From the NCBI GenBank assembly GCA_900544275.1, contig UQUU01000004.1, positions 124,001 to 188,000 on the forward strand: a stretch of DNA of 64,000 nucleotides. Reading direction: 5' to 3'. Under the pieces are notes generated by a model. It made no database searches and was not told the origin of the DNA. It worked only from the letters and a program-made list of their open reading frames with translations. Each line of letters begins with the position of its first letter. The stretch's first letter is position 1. Shown here piece after piece: positions 1 through 7,971 of the stretch. The stretch is from an uncultured Succiniclasticum sp. (lineage in GTDB: Bacteria; Bacillota; Negativicutes; Acidaminococcales; Acidaminococcaceae). The translations under genes and the position numbers were made by a program.

Positions 1-714
1 TTCTTCCGTTTCGTCCCGCAGCGCTTCAATTTCCGGATGACGATAAAGCGCGCTGTCATCAAAGTTCAATTTCGCATCGGCGGCAATCACTTTTCCTTCA
101 GAAGTCAATACCAGCGGATTGATTTCCGCCAACGAACAATCCTTTTCGACAAACAACTGATAAAGATTCTCCATCAACTTCGCTACTTTATTAATCGCAT
201 AATCCGGGAACTGCATTTTATACGCCATTCGTTTCGCCTGGAAAGGCATCAGGCCGATCGCCGGATCGACATATTCATAGTAAATCCGCCCCGGCATCTC
301 CCTGGCCACTTTTTCAATGTCCATACCGCCTTCGGCGCTGCCCATCATGACTACATTGGCGGTTTCCCGGTCGATTACCATCCCCAGATAATATTCCTTG
401 GCAATATTGATCCCTTCTTCAATCAACAAACGATTGACAACCTTCCCTTCCGGCCCGGTCTGCGGAGTAACTAATTTTTTCCCTAACAGCTGAGAGGCAA
501 AATATTTTACCTCATCGATATTATGGGCGACTTTCACACCGCCGGCCTTACCCCTGCCGCCGGCATAAATCTGCGCCTTTACTACAGCTAACGGTGTCCC
601 AAGGTCTTTGGCGATACGAGCCGCTTCTTCCGGACTGAAAGCCGCCTGACCATTAGGAACGTCTATACCGAACCACTTCATGATCTGCTTAGACTGATAT
701 TCATGAATTTTCAA
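1..714 (-). CDS. sucC: succinyl-CoA synthetase beta subunit (5' part)
   Basis: This is the first 238 codons of the ADP-forming succinate-CoA ligase beta chain, which makes or uses succinyl-CoA with ATP/ADP in the cytoplasm. The translation opens LKIHEYQSKQ and contains the ATP-grasp lysine/glycine segment KAQIYAGGRGKAGG and the family block GMVIDRETANVVMMGSAEGG. The full family is about 385-390 residues, so the rest lies left of the window. I chose the TTG at 712-714 because a strong GAGGAGGGAG lies 6 nt upstream. The nearby ATG is out of frame, and the first in-frame ATG is codon 12. A sucD partner would be expected just outside the window. The gene follows the Asp23-like gene, separated by a promoter and a terminator-like hairpin. 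Confidence 0.93.
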   Translation of the reverse strand, partial: MKIHEYQSKQIMKWFGIDVPNGQAAFSPEEAARIAKDLGTPLAVVKAQIYAGGRGKAGGVKVAHNIDEVKYFASQLLGKKLVTPQTGPEGKVVNRLLIEEGINIAKEYYLGMVIDRETANVVMMGSAEGGMDIEKVAREMPGRIYYEYVDPAIGLMPFQAKRMAYKMQFPDYAINKVAKLMENLYQLFVEKDCSLAEINPLVLTSEGKVIAADAKLNFDDSALYRHPEIEALRDETEE

Positions 715-790
715 GATATACTCCCTCCTCTGCCCCTTATCTGGATAGATGAACTGCCCTGTTATTACCTGACTCACAAACATGGTTTCT

Positions 791-827
791 AAAAAAATTG
801 CCGCACGTATCTCGTGTTACGCACGGC
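791..827 (-). terminator. terminator-like hairpin in the sucC leader
   Basis: Read on the minus strand, a 10-bp stem (GCCGTGCGTA paired with TACGTGCGGC, two G-U pairs, 8-nt loop) is followed by AATTTTTTT. It may end the transcript of the gene at 900-1718, or it may attenuate sucC, because a good promoter lies upstream of it. Confidence 0.6.
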
Positions 828-843
828 GTTTTGCCTTACTAAT

Positions 844-872
844 ATTATCGTATGTTTTACAGCAGATGTCAA
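844..872 (-). promoter_or_regulatory. predicted sigma-A promoter before sucC
   Basis: The minus strand shows TTGACA (867-872), a 17-bp spacer and GATAAT (844-849). Transcription would start near 837, directly before the terminator-like hairpin at 791-827. This promoter could therefore drive an attenuated sucC transcript. Confidence 0.55.
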
Positions 873-899
873 ATGGTTTATAAGGTGGAAAGGATAAAT

Positions 900-1718
900 T
901 CAGGCCTGTAATTCCAGGCTCCGCACCGAGATGTTGACCCGTTGTACCTGCATGCCGGTCATGGCTTCCACCCGGTTCTTGATCTTTCTCTGCAATAGGC
1001 GCGACACCTCAAACACCTTCACCCCATAATACAGATTAACCTCTACATGTACAGACAGACCTTTATTATCGGTTCTTCTGCGCACATGGATATAATTGAG
1101 CCGGGCCACGCCCAGCATCCGTTCCACAATGAGACTGACGATATCGTCGATCACATAATCGGAAATCAATATGGCCCCGTAATAGCTGAAGGCAGGACGT
1201 ACAATAGAACGGCTTTCCCGACGGCTGCGCTTATTTTTAGAAAAGATATTGTACGGAAGATTGGCAAAAAAACCGCCGAAGTGCTGTTTTAACTCCACCG
1301 TAGGCACGGGAACGATATGTTTACCATACCGCAGGCGTGCTTCGTGGGCTTTTTTGATTTCCTGCTTCGTCGCAATGTCCGAAATATATACGGTTTTTAA
1401 AGGGGAAGGCAACGCCAGCCGCGCGGCAATTTTATCAATCATACGGTCAGAGGTCGCCAGGATCAAAAGGCGGCGAATGCCGGAACGGGCCAGCGCTTCC
1501 CGTACTTCCGAGGCATGCCCGTCTTCATAAAATACCGCGCGCTTTACCGCCTGTACCCGGTTTTGTTCGCTTTTCGCCGAGGTACCGCCTAAGATTTTCG
1601 CTCCCTTGATCAATAAACCGTCATCGATAATCGCATCACAGCCGTATTGATGGGCGATCCCTATCGCTCTGTGGCTTTTGCCGGACCCGCTGGGGCCTAC
1701 AAATGCAATTACTTCCAT
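900..1718 (-). CDS. P-loop NTPase fused to an Asp23/Gls24-like domain
   Basis: A 272-residue protein with two parts. The N-terminus has a Walker A motif GPSGSGKS at residues 8-15, followed by a small P-loop fold. The C-terminal third (about 185-270) resembles the Asp23/Gls24 (DUF322) fold, with the pattern YYGAILISDYVIDDIVS and a later HVEVNLYYGVKVFEVS. Asp23-type proteins alone are envelope-stress or alkaline-shock associated. The fused NTPase has no role I can name. The start ATG has a GGAG-like site 7-8 nt upstream. It sits between the PHP gene and sucC on the same strand. Cytoplasmic location is likely because no signal or membrane segment is visible. Domain assignment is by pattern only. 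Confidence 0.7.
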   Translation of the reverse strand: MEVIAFVGPSGSGKSHRAIGIAHQYGCDAIIDDGLLIKGAKILGGTSAKSEQNRVQAVKRAVFYEDGHASEVREALARSGIRRLLILATSDRMIDKIAARLALPSPLKTVYISDIATKQEIKKAHEARLRYGKHIVPVPTVELKQHFGGFFANLPYNIFSKNKRSRRESRSIVRPAFSYYGAILISDYVIDDIVSLIVERMLGVARLNYIHVRRRTDNKGLSVHVEVNLYYGVKVFEVSRLLQRKIKNRVEAMTGMQVQRVNISVRSLELQA

Positions 1719-1748
1719 CTCATCGCTCTCCGCTTCGTCTTACTATGA

Positions 1749-2567
1749 TTAAAAGCCAAATTCCGCTAAGAAATCCTGCACGATATCCCTTTTGATCCGC
1801 CATTCTCCCAGACTGCCGGGAAAACGGTCCGTCAGGCCGTGAAAATCGCTGCCGCCGGTAATTTTCAGATTCAGCTTCCGGGCTAAGGTCAGCCAATATT
1901 CGTGCAGCGCATTTGTTCTTACTGAAGGATGAAAAATTTCCAAACCGTCAAAAGGCAGTGTTCGCAGCAACCGGGAGGCCAGTTCCCTGCTTTTGATTTC
2001 TTCCGGATGGGCAATCACCGCCAGTCCTCCGGCCTGATGAATCAGCTTCAGCGCCTCCGCGGGGGTCAATTTCGGCTGCGGCACATACGCCGGTTTCCCC
2101 TCACCGATATAAAGTTCGAAAGCCTCTTCGACAGATGTAACAAAGCCCTGCTCCGCCAGCGCTCTGGCTACGTGGGGCCGACCTACCGCACGGGTCCCTT
2201 CCGGCGGTACAGGTACTTTTACATCGATTCCCAATTGACGGAGCTTTTCTCTGATCTCTTCCAGGCGGATCCTTCTTGCAGCGCGGATCTGCGCCAAACG
2301 CGAAGCTAATACTGCGTCATCCTGTCGGATTCCATACCCCAGTACATGGACCTGATGACCTTCCATCTGCGTGCTCAGCTCCACGCCGGGGATAAAATCC
2401 AGGCCATTTTTTTTGGCCAGTCCCGCCATTTCCCCCAGACCTTTCAGCGTATCATGATCGGTAAGGGAAAATACTGTAATACCGGCTTTCACAATTTGTT
2501 CCATTAATTCTGCCGGTGTAAGCACCCCGTCAGAGTAGGTACTGTGCATATGTAAATCAGCCCACAT
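1749..2567 (-). CDS. PHP-domain metal-dependent phosphoesterase
   Basis: The N-terminal DLHMHSTYSDG is the hallmark metal-binding motif of the PHP family. SLTDHDTLKG, FIPGVELSTQ, a histidine block around VIAHPEE and the late GGSDFHG complete the usual set of metal ligands. Relatives include RNase AM / 3',5'-nucleotide bisphosphate phosphatase (TrpH/YciV), which removes 5' nucleotides from short RNAs or hydrolyses pAp. That specific activity is inferred. I start at the ATG at 2565-2567 (MWADLHMHS), because family members begin almost immediately at this motif and the upstream codons overlap pepA. It lies 13 nt after pepA and is probably co-transcribed with it. Confidence 0.85.
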   Translation of the reverse strand: MWADLHMHSTYSDGVLTPAELMEQIVKAGITVFSLTDHDTLKGLGEMAGLAKKNGLDFIPGVELSTQMEGHQVHVLGYGIRQDDAVLASRLAQIRAARRIRLEEIREKLRQLGIDVKVPVPPEGTRAVGRPHVARALAEQGFVTSVEEAFELYIGEGKPAYVPQPKLTPAEALKLIHQAGGLAVIAHPEEIKSRELASRLLRTLPFDGLEIFHPSVRTNALHEYWLTLARKLNLKITGGSDFHGLTDRFPGSLGEWRIKRDIVQDFLAEFGF

Positions 2568-2580
2568 CAGTTCTCTTACC

Positions 2581-4071
2581 TCATTTCTGCAAGTTTTTCG
2601 CAAATTCGATCAACGTGGCGGTGCCAAAGGCCGAACAGCCTTCCGGAATATGCCCCTCTGTTTTCCTGGCGGAAGACGTCCCCCCGATGTCCAAGTGAGC
2701 CCAGGGCAGCCCCGGCTTGACGAAAGTGCCGATAAAAGCGCCCCCGGTGATACAACCGCCGGGACGACCCGCGCTGTTTTTTACATCGGCGCAAGTGCTC
2801 TTGATCATTTCCGGCGCTTCTTCCACCAACGGCAGCTGCCACCATTCTTCACCGACCCGGTGGCCGGCCTTCTTAATCGTTTCCGCTAACGCATCATCAT
2901 TAGCGATAATACCGGAAGTATGTTCTCCCAGGGCGATGATCACCGCGCCGGTAAGGGTCGCAATGTCAACAATCCGTTCCGCGCCCTGTTCGCCCGCATA
3001 CCAGACCGCATCGGCCAGAACCATGCGTCCTTCCGCGTCTGTATTTACCACTTCGATCGTTTTCCCCGCAGCGGAGCGAACAATATCCCCGGGCCTTTGG
3101 GCACTGCCGGAAGGCATATTTTCCGCACAGGCCAGGATTCCCAGTATATTTACCTTTAAATCCAGGGCCGCGATAGCCTGGATGGCGCCTAAAACGGCTG
3201 CCGCGCCGGTCATATCATCTTTCATTTCCCCCATACCCTCGCCGGGTTTAAGCGAAATGCCGCCGCTGTCAAAGGTAATTCCTTTGCCCACAAAAGCGGT
3301 GAAAGGCAAGTCGCCCCCACGGGCATACCGCAGACAGACCAGACGGGGTGGATGGACACTGCCTGCGCCTACTGCCAGCAGCGCTTCCATCCCCAGACGC
3401 CGCATTGCCTTTTCATCCAACACTTCTATTTTCAGGTCGTAGTCTTTGGCAACCTGCTCCGCCTCATGCGCCAACATTTCCGGCGTCAATACATTGCCCG
3501 GTTCGTTGGCCAGGTCTCTCGCATGGCACACCGCCTGTGCAATCAGCGTTGCTTCTTGGATGACGGCTTCCGCCGCCGGTACTTCGTTGCCAATGGTAAT
3601 CGTCATGGGCTCCGTCGCTTCCGCATCACTTTTATATTTCGTAAAGGCATAGCTTCCCAACAGCAGTCCCTCAGCCAAAGCCTTCACATAGTGAGGGCGA
3701 GTCGGGTTGCGGAGCAAAGGCGCCGCTGTAACTGCAGTCCGGATCCGGCAATGTTTTAATTCCCGCACAGCGTTGCCGGCCGCAATCCGTAAATGATTGG
3801 GCGTACAGCCTTTGCCTACGCCGACTCCGGCTAAGATAACCGAGCGATAGGCGCCCTTATCTTCCAGGACCAGGCGGGTGATTTTACCGGTATCCGTAAA
3901 ATGCGGATCCTGTTGTTCCGTGTAACGTACCGCAGCACAAATCGACTCCGGCAGTCCCAGTTTCCCGACTCCGGGCACACATTCCCTGCAGAGGAACAGG
4001 ACCACAGCCTGCGCCTTTTCATACAAGGTTTCATTCAGCCCACCACTGCGTAACACGATTTTCTCTGACAT
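2581..4071 (-). CDS. pepA: leucyl aminopeptidase (M17)
   Basis: A cytosolic leucine aminopeptidase that removes N-terminal residues from peptides using two divalent metals. The catalytic C-terminal domain is clear: GKGITFDSGGISLKPG (metal ligand Asp and catalytic Lys region), MKDDMTGAAAV, and the signature NTDAEGRMVLADA. The N-terminal domain is the more variable regulatory part. Length from the chosen start is 496 residues, typical for M17 enzymes. I start at the ATG at 4069-4071 because AAAGGA lies 7 nt upstream. An ATG 12 codons earlier lacks a site. Upstream lies a 16-bp tandem repeat array, and downstream is the PHP gene. Confidence 0.95.
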   Translation of the reverse strand: MSEKIVLRSGGLNETLYEKAQAVVLFLCRECVPGVGKLGLPESICAAVRYTEQQDPHFTDTGKITRLVLEDKGAYRSVILAGVGVGKGCTPNHLRIAAGNAVRELKHCRIRTAVTAAPLLRNPTRPHYVKALAEGLLLGSYAFTKYKSDAEATEPMTITIGNEVPAAEAVIQEATLIAQAVCHARDLANEPGNVLTPEMLAHEAEQVAKDYDLKIEVLDEKAMRRLGMEALLAVGAGSVHPPRLVCLRYARGGDLPFTAFVGKGITFDSGGISLKPGEGMGEMKDDMTGAAAVLGAIQAIAALDLKVNILGILACAENMPSGSAQRPGDIVRSAAGKTIEVVNTDAEGRMVLADAVWYAGEQGAERIVDIATLTGAVIIALGEHTSGIIANDDALAETIKKAGHRVGEEWWQLPLVEEAPEMIKSTCADVKNSAGRPGGCITGGAFIGTFVKPGLPWAHLDIGGTSSARKTEGHIPEGCSAFGTATLIEFAKNLQK

Positions 4072-4144
4072 ACTCGTTCCTTTCTCCACAACTGATGACA
4101 GCAACACATTTCCTCCAAAACTGCGCTTTAAACTACAGTTATAG

Positions 4145-4256
4145 CAATCTGTTTTTACTGCATTCTATCTTTACTGCAATTTGTTTTTACTACAATCAGT
4201 TTTTACTTCAATCTGTTTTCAGCGTAATTTATTTTTACTGCAATCTGTTTTTCAGA
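4145..4256. repeat. seven tandem degenerate 16-bp repeats
   Basis: Seven back-to-back 16-bp units fill the spacer between the NlpC/P60 gene and pepA. The consensus is CAATCTGTTTTTACTG on the plus strand. Units start at 4145, 4161, 4177, 4193, 4209, 4225 and 4241. All keep the exact 16-bp period with 1-6 substitutions. A 71-codon open frame running through them is a product of the repeat, not a gene. Confidence 0.9.
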
Positions 4257-4265
4257 AAGTTCCTC

Positions 4266-5564
4266 TTACTGCAGGGAACGATATTCCACACCTTTTACCA
4301 AAGCATCTAAAAACGTACTGCCATTTTCCCTTCCCAAATCCAAATCGCTGACAGCGACCTTTCTGACATAAATTTTCCTGCCGTTTTCATAATAACTGCT
4401 GGCCGCATGGAGCACATACGGTCTGCCGCCATACATGCCCAGATAAAGCATCGTGTGCCCCTTTAAATGCAGCACCGTTCCGGGAGAAAGGTGGGCCAGG
4501 GCGGCCAGTCTTTCCCGTCGGTTAAGCCCTTGAAAATCCATTGAAACGCCCGGCGCCGTCCGCAACGCGGCACTGTTCCGCGGCAACGTCAGCCCCAGCG
4601 TGCGATATACCGCGCCAACCAAAGACGAGCAATCCACACTTTGATCTGCGCCGCCCCAGCCGTATACCGCACCGTAAAATTTAAAAGCCTGCCGTATGAT
4701 GTGATTCGTTGTATAAGGCAAAAATCCTTTATGCAACGCAGCATTTTTAGGCAGCCAGACAGCGGCCTCTTCTAAGGCTCCGGTAGCCTGATCCCGGCCG
4801 GGCACTGTTACCTGCCAGAAATTTTGTTTTTCCTGCAACAAGGGCAATCTGGCCCCCATCAGATAAAATACATCATGGGCACAGTTTCTGAGCGTAAACG
4901 ACCGGCCCGTCACCACAAGAAAAGCAGAAGGCGCTACATATTCTTCCCATTTTTTTCTTGAACATAAGGCAATCTCTGTTTTTTCTATCCAGCCGGTCAA
5001 ATTGTACAGCTGCACATAATAAAAAGAACCGTCACGGGATTCATGCAGAATAAGGACCGGTTCCCCTGCTTCCAGGGTAGAATCCTGTACCTGATCGTAG
5101 TGCCGGTCTTCCGGGTCCGGAAAGAGGCCCTCTCCCGAAGGCAGATTTCTCACAGAAGCATGCTGTACTGTAACACCATAACGGACCGCCTGTGTTCGCG
5201 GTTTGCCCATCAGCGCCTCCAGATTACAATTTTCCTGCAGCTGTAATTTTTCCTGCTCCGTAAGGAGCTTTCCTTTACGATATAATTTTTGTTTCAGTAC
5301 CCAGGGATCGGCTAAATCGGAGATAATCTGAGCCGAAGCTATCTCGGCGGGATACTGCCATAGATCCCTGACTCCTAAGCCGGAACGGCGGATGCTTTCC
5401 TGGTAAAGCTCCAGTTCCTTTCCCTGCAAAAGCAACGTTTCCCCCTGCGGATTCCTGTTCGTCCAAAAATCCGGCTGAAGCAAAGGACCGTTCTCGACAA
5501 AACCGGCTGAAGCCACTAAAGGCACAAACAGAAGCCAACAAAGCAAAACCCGGATAATACGCAT
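4266..5564 (-). CDS. exported SH3/NlpC-P60 cell-wall hydrolase
   Basis: A secreted cysteine peptidase of family C40, predicted to cut peptidoglycan stem peptides. A signal peptide (MRIIRVLLCWLLFVPLVASA) starts the protein. The middle carries an SH3-like wall-binding region. The NlpC/P60 domain shows the catalytic Cys in VDCSSLVGAVYR (about residue 312), His in KGHTMLYLG (about 370) and a third polar residue His in VLHAASS (about 386). I start at the ATG at 5562-5564 because AAGGTAGG sits 4 nt upstream. It is transcribed alone or with pepA from the promoter at 5798-5826, through a leader with an intrinsic terminator. Substrate specificity cannot be read from sequence. Confidence 0.88.
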   Translation of the reverse strand: MRIIRVLLCWLLFVPLVASAGFVENGPLLQPDFWTNRNPQGETLLLQGKELELYQESIRRSGLGVRDLWQYPAEIASAQIISDLADPWVLKQKLYRKGKLLTEQEKLQLQENCNLEALMGKPRTQAVRYGVTVQHASVRNLPSGEGLFPDPEDRHYDQVQDSTLEAGEPVLILHESRDGSFYYVQLYNLTGWIEKTEIALCSRKKWEEYVAPSAFLVVTGRSFTLRNCAHDVFYLMGARLPLLQEKQNFWQVTVPGRDQATGALEEAAVWLPKNAALHKGFLPYTTNHIIRQAFKFYGAVYGWGGADQSVDCSSLVGAVYRTLGLTLPRNSAALRTAPGVSMDFQGLNRRERLAALAHLSPGTVLHLKGHTMLYLGMYGGRPYVLHAASSYYENGRKIYVRKVAVSDLDLGRENGSTFLDALVKGVEYRSLQ

Positions 5565-5672
5565 CAAACCTACCTTACAGACTCTTTCACTAAGCAAAAC
5601 GGATTCTTTATCTGATCAATACGAGCTCTTTAGCTAAGCTAAAGCAGTGACTCTGGTTCAATTATAGCATAT

Positions 5673-5713
5673 AAAAAAAACGTATTCCATAACCCGATCG
5701 GGCCGAGAATACG
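5673..5713 (-). terminator. intrinsic terminator in the NlpC/P60 leader
   Basis: Minus strand: a 7-bp stem CGTATTC/GAATACG encloses a second palindrome (CCCGATCGGG) and is followed by eight T. It lies downstream of the promoter at 5798-5826 and upstream of the hydrolase start, the layout of an attenuator. Confidence 0.8.
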
Positions 5714-5791
5714 CTTAATTTATCTGATACCGGCACCCGCCTTGCCTGAGTTCTCCCTAAACAGGTGAGACGGATGTCCGTTTCAGTTTGT
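5714..5791 (-). ncRNA. unclassified structured 5' leader (possible riboswitch)
   Basis: The roughly 80 nt between the predicted start site and the terminator can form several short helices. ACGG-ACAT-CCGT is a local hairpin, and CACCTG pairs with CGGGTG around an inner loop containing AGGGAGAACTCAGG. I compared it by eye with known riboswitch consensus elements (lysine, SAM, TPP, c-di-GMP, c-di-AMP, ZTP, glycine) and found no convincing match. Its role as a regulatory leader is inferred from the promoter-structure-terminator layout. Confidence 0.4.
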
Positions 5792-5797
5792 GACCAA

Positions 5798-5826
5798 ATT
5801 ATAAACCAACTTTGAAATAATTGCAA
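5798..5826 (-). promoter_or_regulatory. predicted sigma-A promoter of the NlpC/P60 gene
   Basis: Minus strand: TTGCAA (5821-5826), 17-bp spacer, TATAAT (5798-5803). It lies after the end of dapA and drives the attenuated leader. Confidence 0.75.
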
Positions 5827-5901
5827 ACTTTTTTTGTTTTTACACACTTTTTCCGGGAAAATACGCTGTACAGAGGATAGGGACTAAAGTAGTACTTCTC
5901 T

Positions 5902-6798
5902 TTATCTGACCAGCCCGTATTCTCTCAGAACCGCTTTCATTTTAATTAAGGCGGCGTCGCTCATAGGCGTCAATGGCAATCTGGGGGCACCGGCGTCAAT
6001 GCCTGTCACCAAGGTAACCGCAGCCTTGACCGGGATGGGATTGGTTTCAATAAACATGGCCTGCGCTAACGGAACCATCCGTTTATTCAGCTGGGCAGCT
6101 TCTTTAACGCGTCCTTCTTCATAAGCCTGCATCAAATCCTGAAGGATCTCTCCGCCAATATTTGACAATACGGAAACCAGACCCGTGGCGCCTACTGACA
6201 TAAAGGGCAGAATCAACGCATCATCACCGCTGTAGATAGAAAAATCTTCCGGCAGGATCCGATATAATTCGGCCACCTGCGCCACGTTGCCGGCTGCTTC
6301 TTTTAACGCTACCACGTTCGGGCAGTCTTTCGCTACACGGGCAATGACCGCAGGCGCGATATTGGCCGCCGTCCGGCCCGGCACATTGTAAAGCATGAGG
6401 GGTTTTTCCGTGCAGGCGGCAATGGCTTTAAAGTGCCGGTAATACCCTTCCGCCGTCGGCTTATTGTAGTACGGGCCCACCACCAGAAAACCGTCTACAC
6501 CACAGGCATCCGCCATTTGTGTCGCTTCAATGCTGCCGGCCGTGTTGTTGGAACCGGTACCGGCAAGCACAGGTACTCTCCCATTTACCTGCTGCACTAC
6601 GGTCTTCCAAAGAGCCTGTTTTTCTTCCGCGTTCATGGTCGCAGCCTCTCCCGTGGAACCGGTAACTACCAGCCCGTCACTGCCGTGATCCAGCCACCAT
6701 TCCACTAACGCCTTAGTGGCTGCCAGATTGACGCTGCCATCCGGATTAAAGGGGGTTATCATCGCTGTCAGAACTCTGCCAAAGTAAGGGGTTTTCAT
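5902..6798 (-). CDS. dapA: 4-hydroxy-tetrahydrodipicolinate synthase
   Basis: Condenses pyruvate with aspartate semialdehyde in the first committed step to diaminopimelate and lysine. It is a 298-residue TIM barrel of normal length. The Schiff-base lysine is K166 in VVALKEAAG, the catalytic tyrosine is Y137 in LMLYNVPGR, and the substrate-binding GSTGE is at 47-51. An AAAAGGAG site precedes the ATG. It is the last gene of dapB-asd-dapA. The spacer to asd holds degenerate repeats of GGTAAAACGCTTA. Expression is set by the lysine riboswitch upstream of dapB. Confidence 0.97.
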   Translation of the reverse strand: MKTPYFGRVLTAMITPFNPDGSVNLAATKALVEWWLDHGSDGLVVTGSTGEAATMNAEEKQALWKTVVQQVNGRVPVLAGTGSNNTAGSIEATQMADACGVDGFLVVGPYYNKPTAEGYYRHFKAIAACTEKPLMLYNVPGRTAANIAPAVIARVAKDCPNVVALKEAAGNVAQVAELYRILPEDFSIYSGDDALILPFMSVGATGLVSVLSNIGGEILQDLMQAYEEGRVKEAAQLNKRMVPLAQAMFIETNPIPVKAAVTLVTGIDAGAPRLPLTPMSDAALIKMKAVLREYGLVR

Positions 6799-6898
6799 TT
6801 TTTTCTCCTTTTCTCTTTGTTTTGCTGCTGTATCCTTTTGCTTGCTATTCCGGTAAAACGCTTATAGCTATTTTTGCCTGATGTTTTGGTAAAAACGC

Positions 6899-7930
6899 TT
6901 AGAGCCATTCGTTTCGGATCATGGTTTCAGCAATTTGCAACGTATTCAAAGCGGCGCCTTTACGGATCTGGTCGCCCACTACCCAGAAGTTAAATGTATT
7001 GGGATTCGAAAAATCGCGCCGCAGCCGCCCCACATAACAATCATCTGTCCCGGACGCATACAACGGCATAGGATAAATCTGTTTCTCCGGGTCATCCAAC
7101 AGTTGTACACCGGGGAACGCAGCCAACGCCTGCCGCATCTCTTCCAGTTCCAGATTTTTTTCAAATTCAACGTTCACGGACTCGGAATGACTGCGGTACA
7201 CAGGCACACGAACCGTCGTTGCCGTGATCCGCATTTCCGGATCGCCGAAAATTTTCTGTGTTTCGTTGACCATCTTCATCTCTTCTTTGGAATAAAGATT
7301 GTCCAGGAACACATCGATCTGAGGAATTAAATTAAACGCAATGGGATAATGCCTGGCCAGAGAAGCGGAAGGAAGGATGTGCGGCACCATTTCCCTGCCT
7401 TCAGCATAGGCTTTGGTCTCATCCGTTAATTCGTCGATCCCTTCTTTTCCGGCGCCGCTGACCGCCTGGTAAGTAGAAACCACTACCCGTTTGATACGAG
7501 CCAGATCATACAAAGGTTTTAAAGCCATCACCATAATGATGGTAGAACAATTGGGGTTGGCAATGATACCCTTGTGCTTCAAAATGTCCTGGGGATTAAT
7601 TTCCGGTACCACCAGGGGCACATCCGGATTCATCCGGAAAGTGCTGGAATTATCGATTACCACGGCCCCTGCCTTCACTGCCGCGGGAGCAAAGGTTTTA
7701 GAAACGCTGCCCCCGGCAAACAAGGCGATATCAATCCCGTCAAAGGAGTGTTCTGTCGCTTCCTGAACAATATAGGTCTGTCCCTTATACTGAATCTCTT
7801 TGCCACTGCTGCGAGCCGAGGCCAAAAGACGCAGTTCCGCTACCGGGAAATCACGTTCTTCCATTAAACGTAAGAACTCGGCCCCTACTGCGCCGGTAGC
7901 TCCTAAAATAGCTACGTTATATTTTTTCAT
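6899..7930 (-). CDS. asd: aspartate-semialdehyde dehydrogenase
   Basis: Makes aspartate semialdehyde from aspartyl phosphate with NADPH, feeding lysine/DAP and the threonine-methionine branch. The Rossmann GATGAVG motif is at 10-16, the catalytic cysteine is C128 in NPNCSTI, and the active-site histidine is H248 in YRSHSES. At 343 residues it has the size of the Gram-positive type. AAAGGAGG lies 10 nt before the ATG. It is the middle gene of the riboswitch-controlled dap operon. Confidence 0.97.
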   Translation of the reverse strand: MKKYNVAILGATGAVGAEFLRLMEERDFPVAELRLLASARSSGKEIQYKGQTYIVQEATEHSFDGIDIALFAGGSVSKTFAPAAVKAGAVVIDNSSTFRMNPDVPLVVPEINPQDILKHKGIIANPNCSTIIMVMALKPLYDLARIKRVVVSTYQAVSGAGKEGIDELTDETKAYAEGREMVPHILPSASLARHYPIAFNLIPQIDVFLDNLYSKEEMKMVNETQKIFGDPEMRITATTVRVPVYRSHSESVNVEFEKNLELEEMRQALAAFPGVQLLDDPEKQIYPMPLYASGTDDCYVGRLRRDFSNPNTFNFWVVGDQIRKGAALNTLQIAETMIRNEWL

Positions 7931-7971
7931 GGCAGTACATCCTCCTTTAAGCTAACGCTGCTCCGCTGTAT

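Noticed and set aside
4145..4256. CRISPR-like array
   Set aside because: Units are contiguous 16-bp repeats with no spacers, and no cas genes are present.
4095..4310. A 71-codon plus-strand frame upstream of pepA, rich in Phe/Tyr/Leu
   Set aside because: It is read out of the 16-bp tandem array; the periodic composition comes from the DNA repeat.
5714..5820. c-di-AMP (ydaO) riboswitch on the plus strand, from a CACCCG...GAGTTCTCC resemblance
   Set aside because: The resemblance is on the wrong strand for the hydrolase gene and lacks most conserved blocks.
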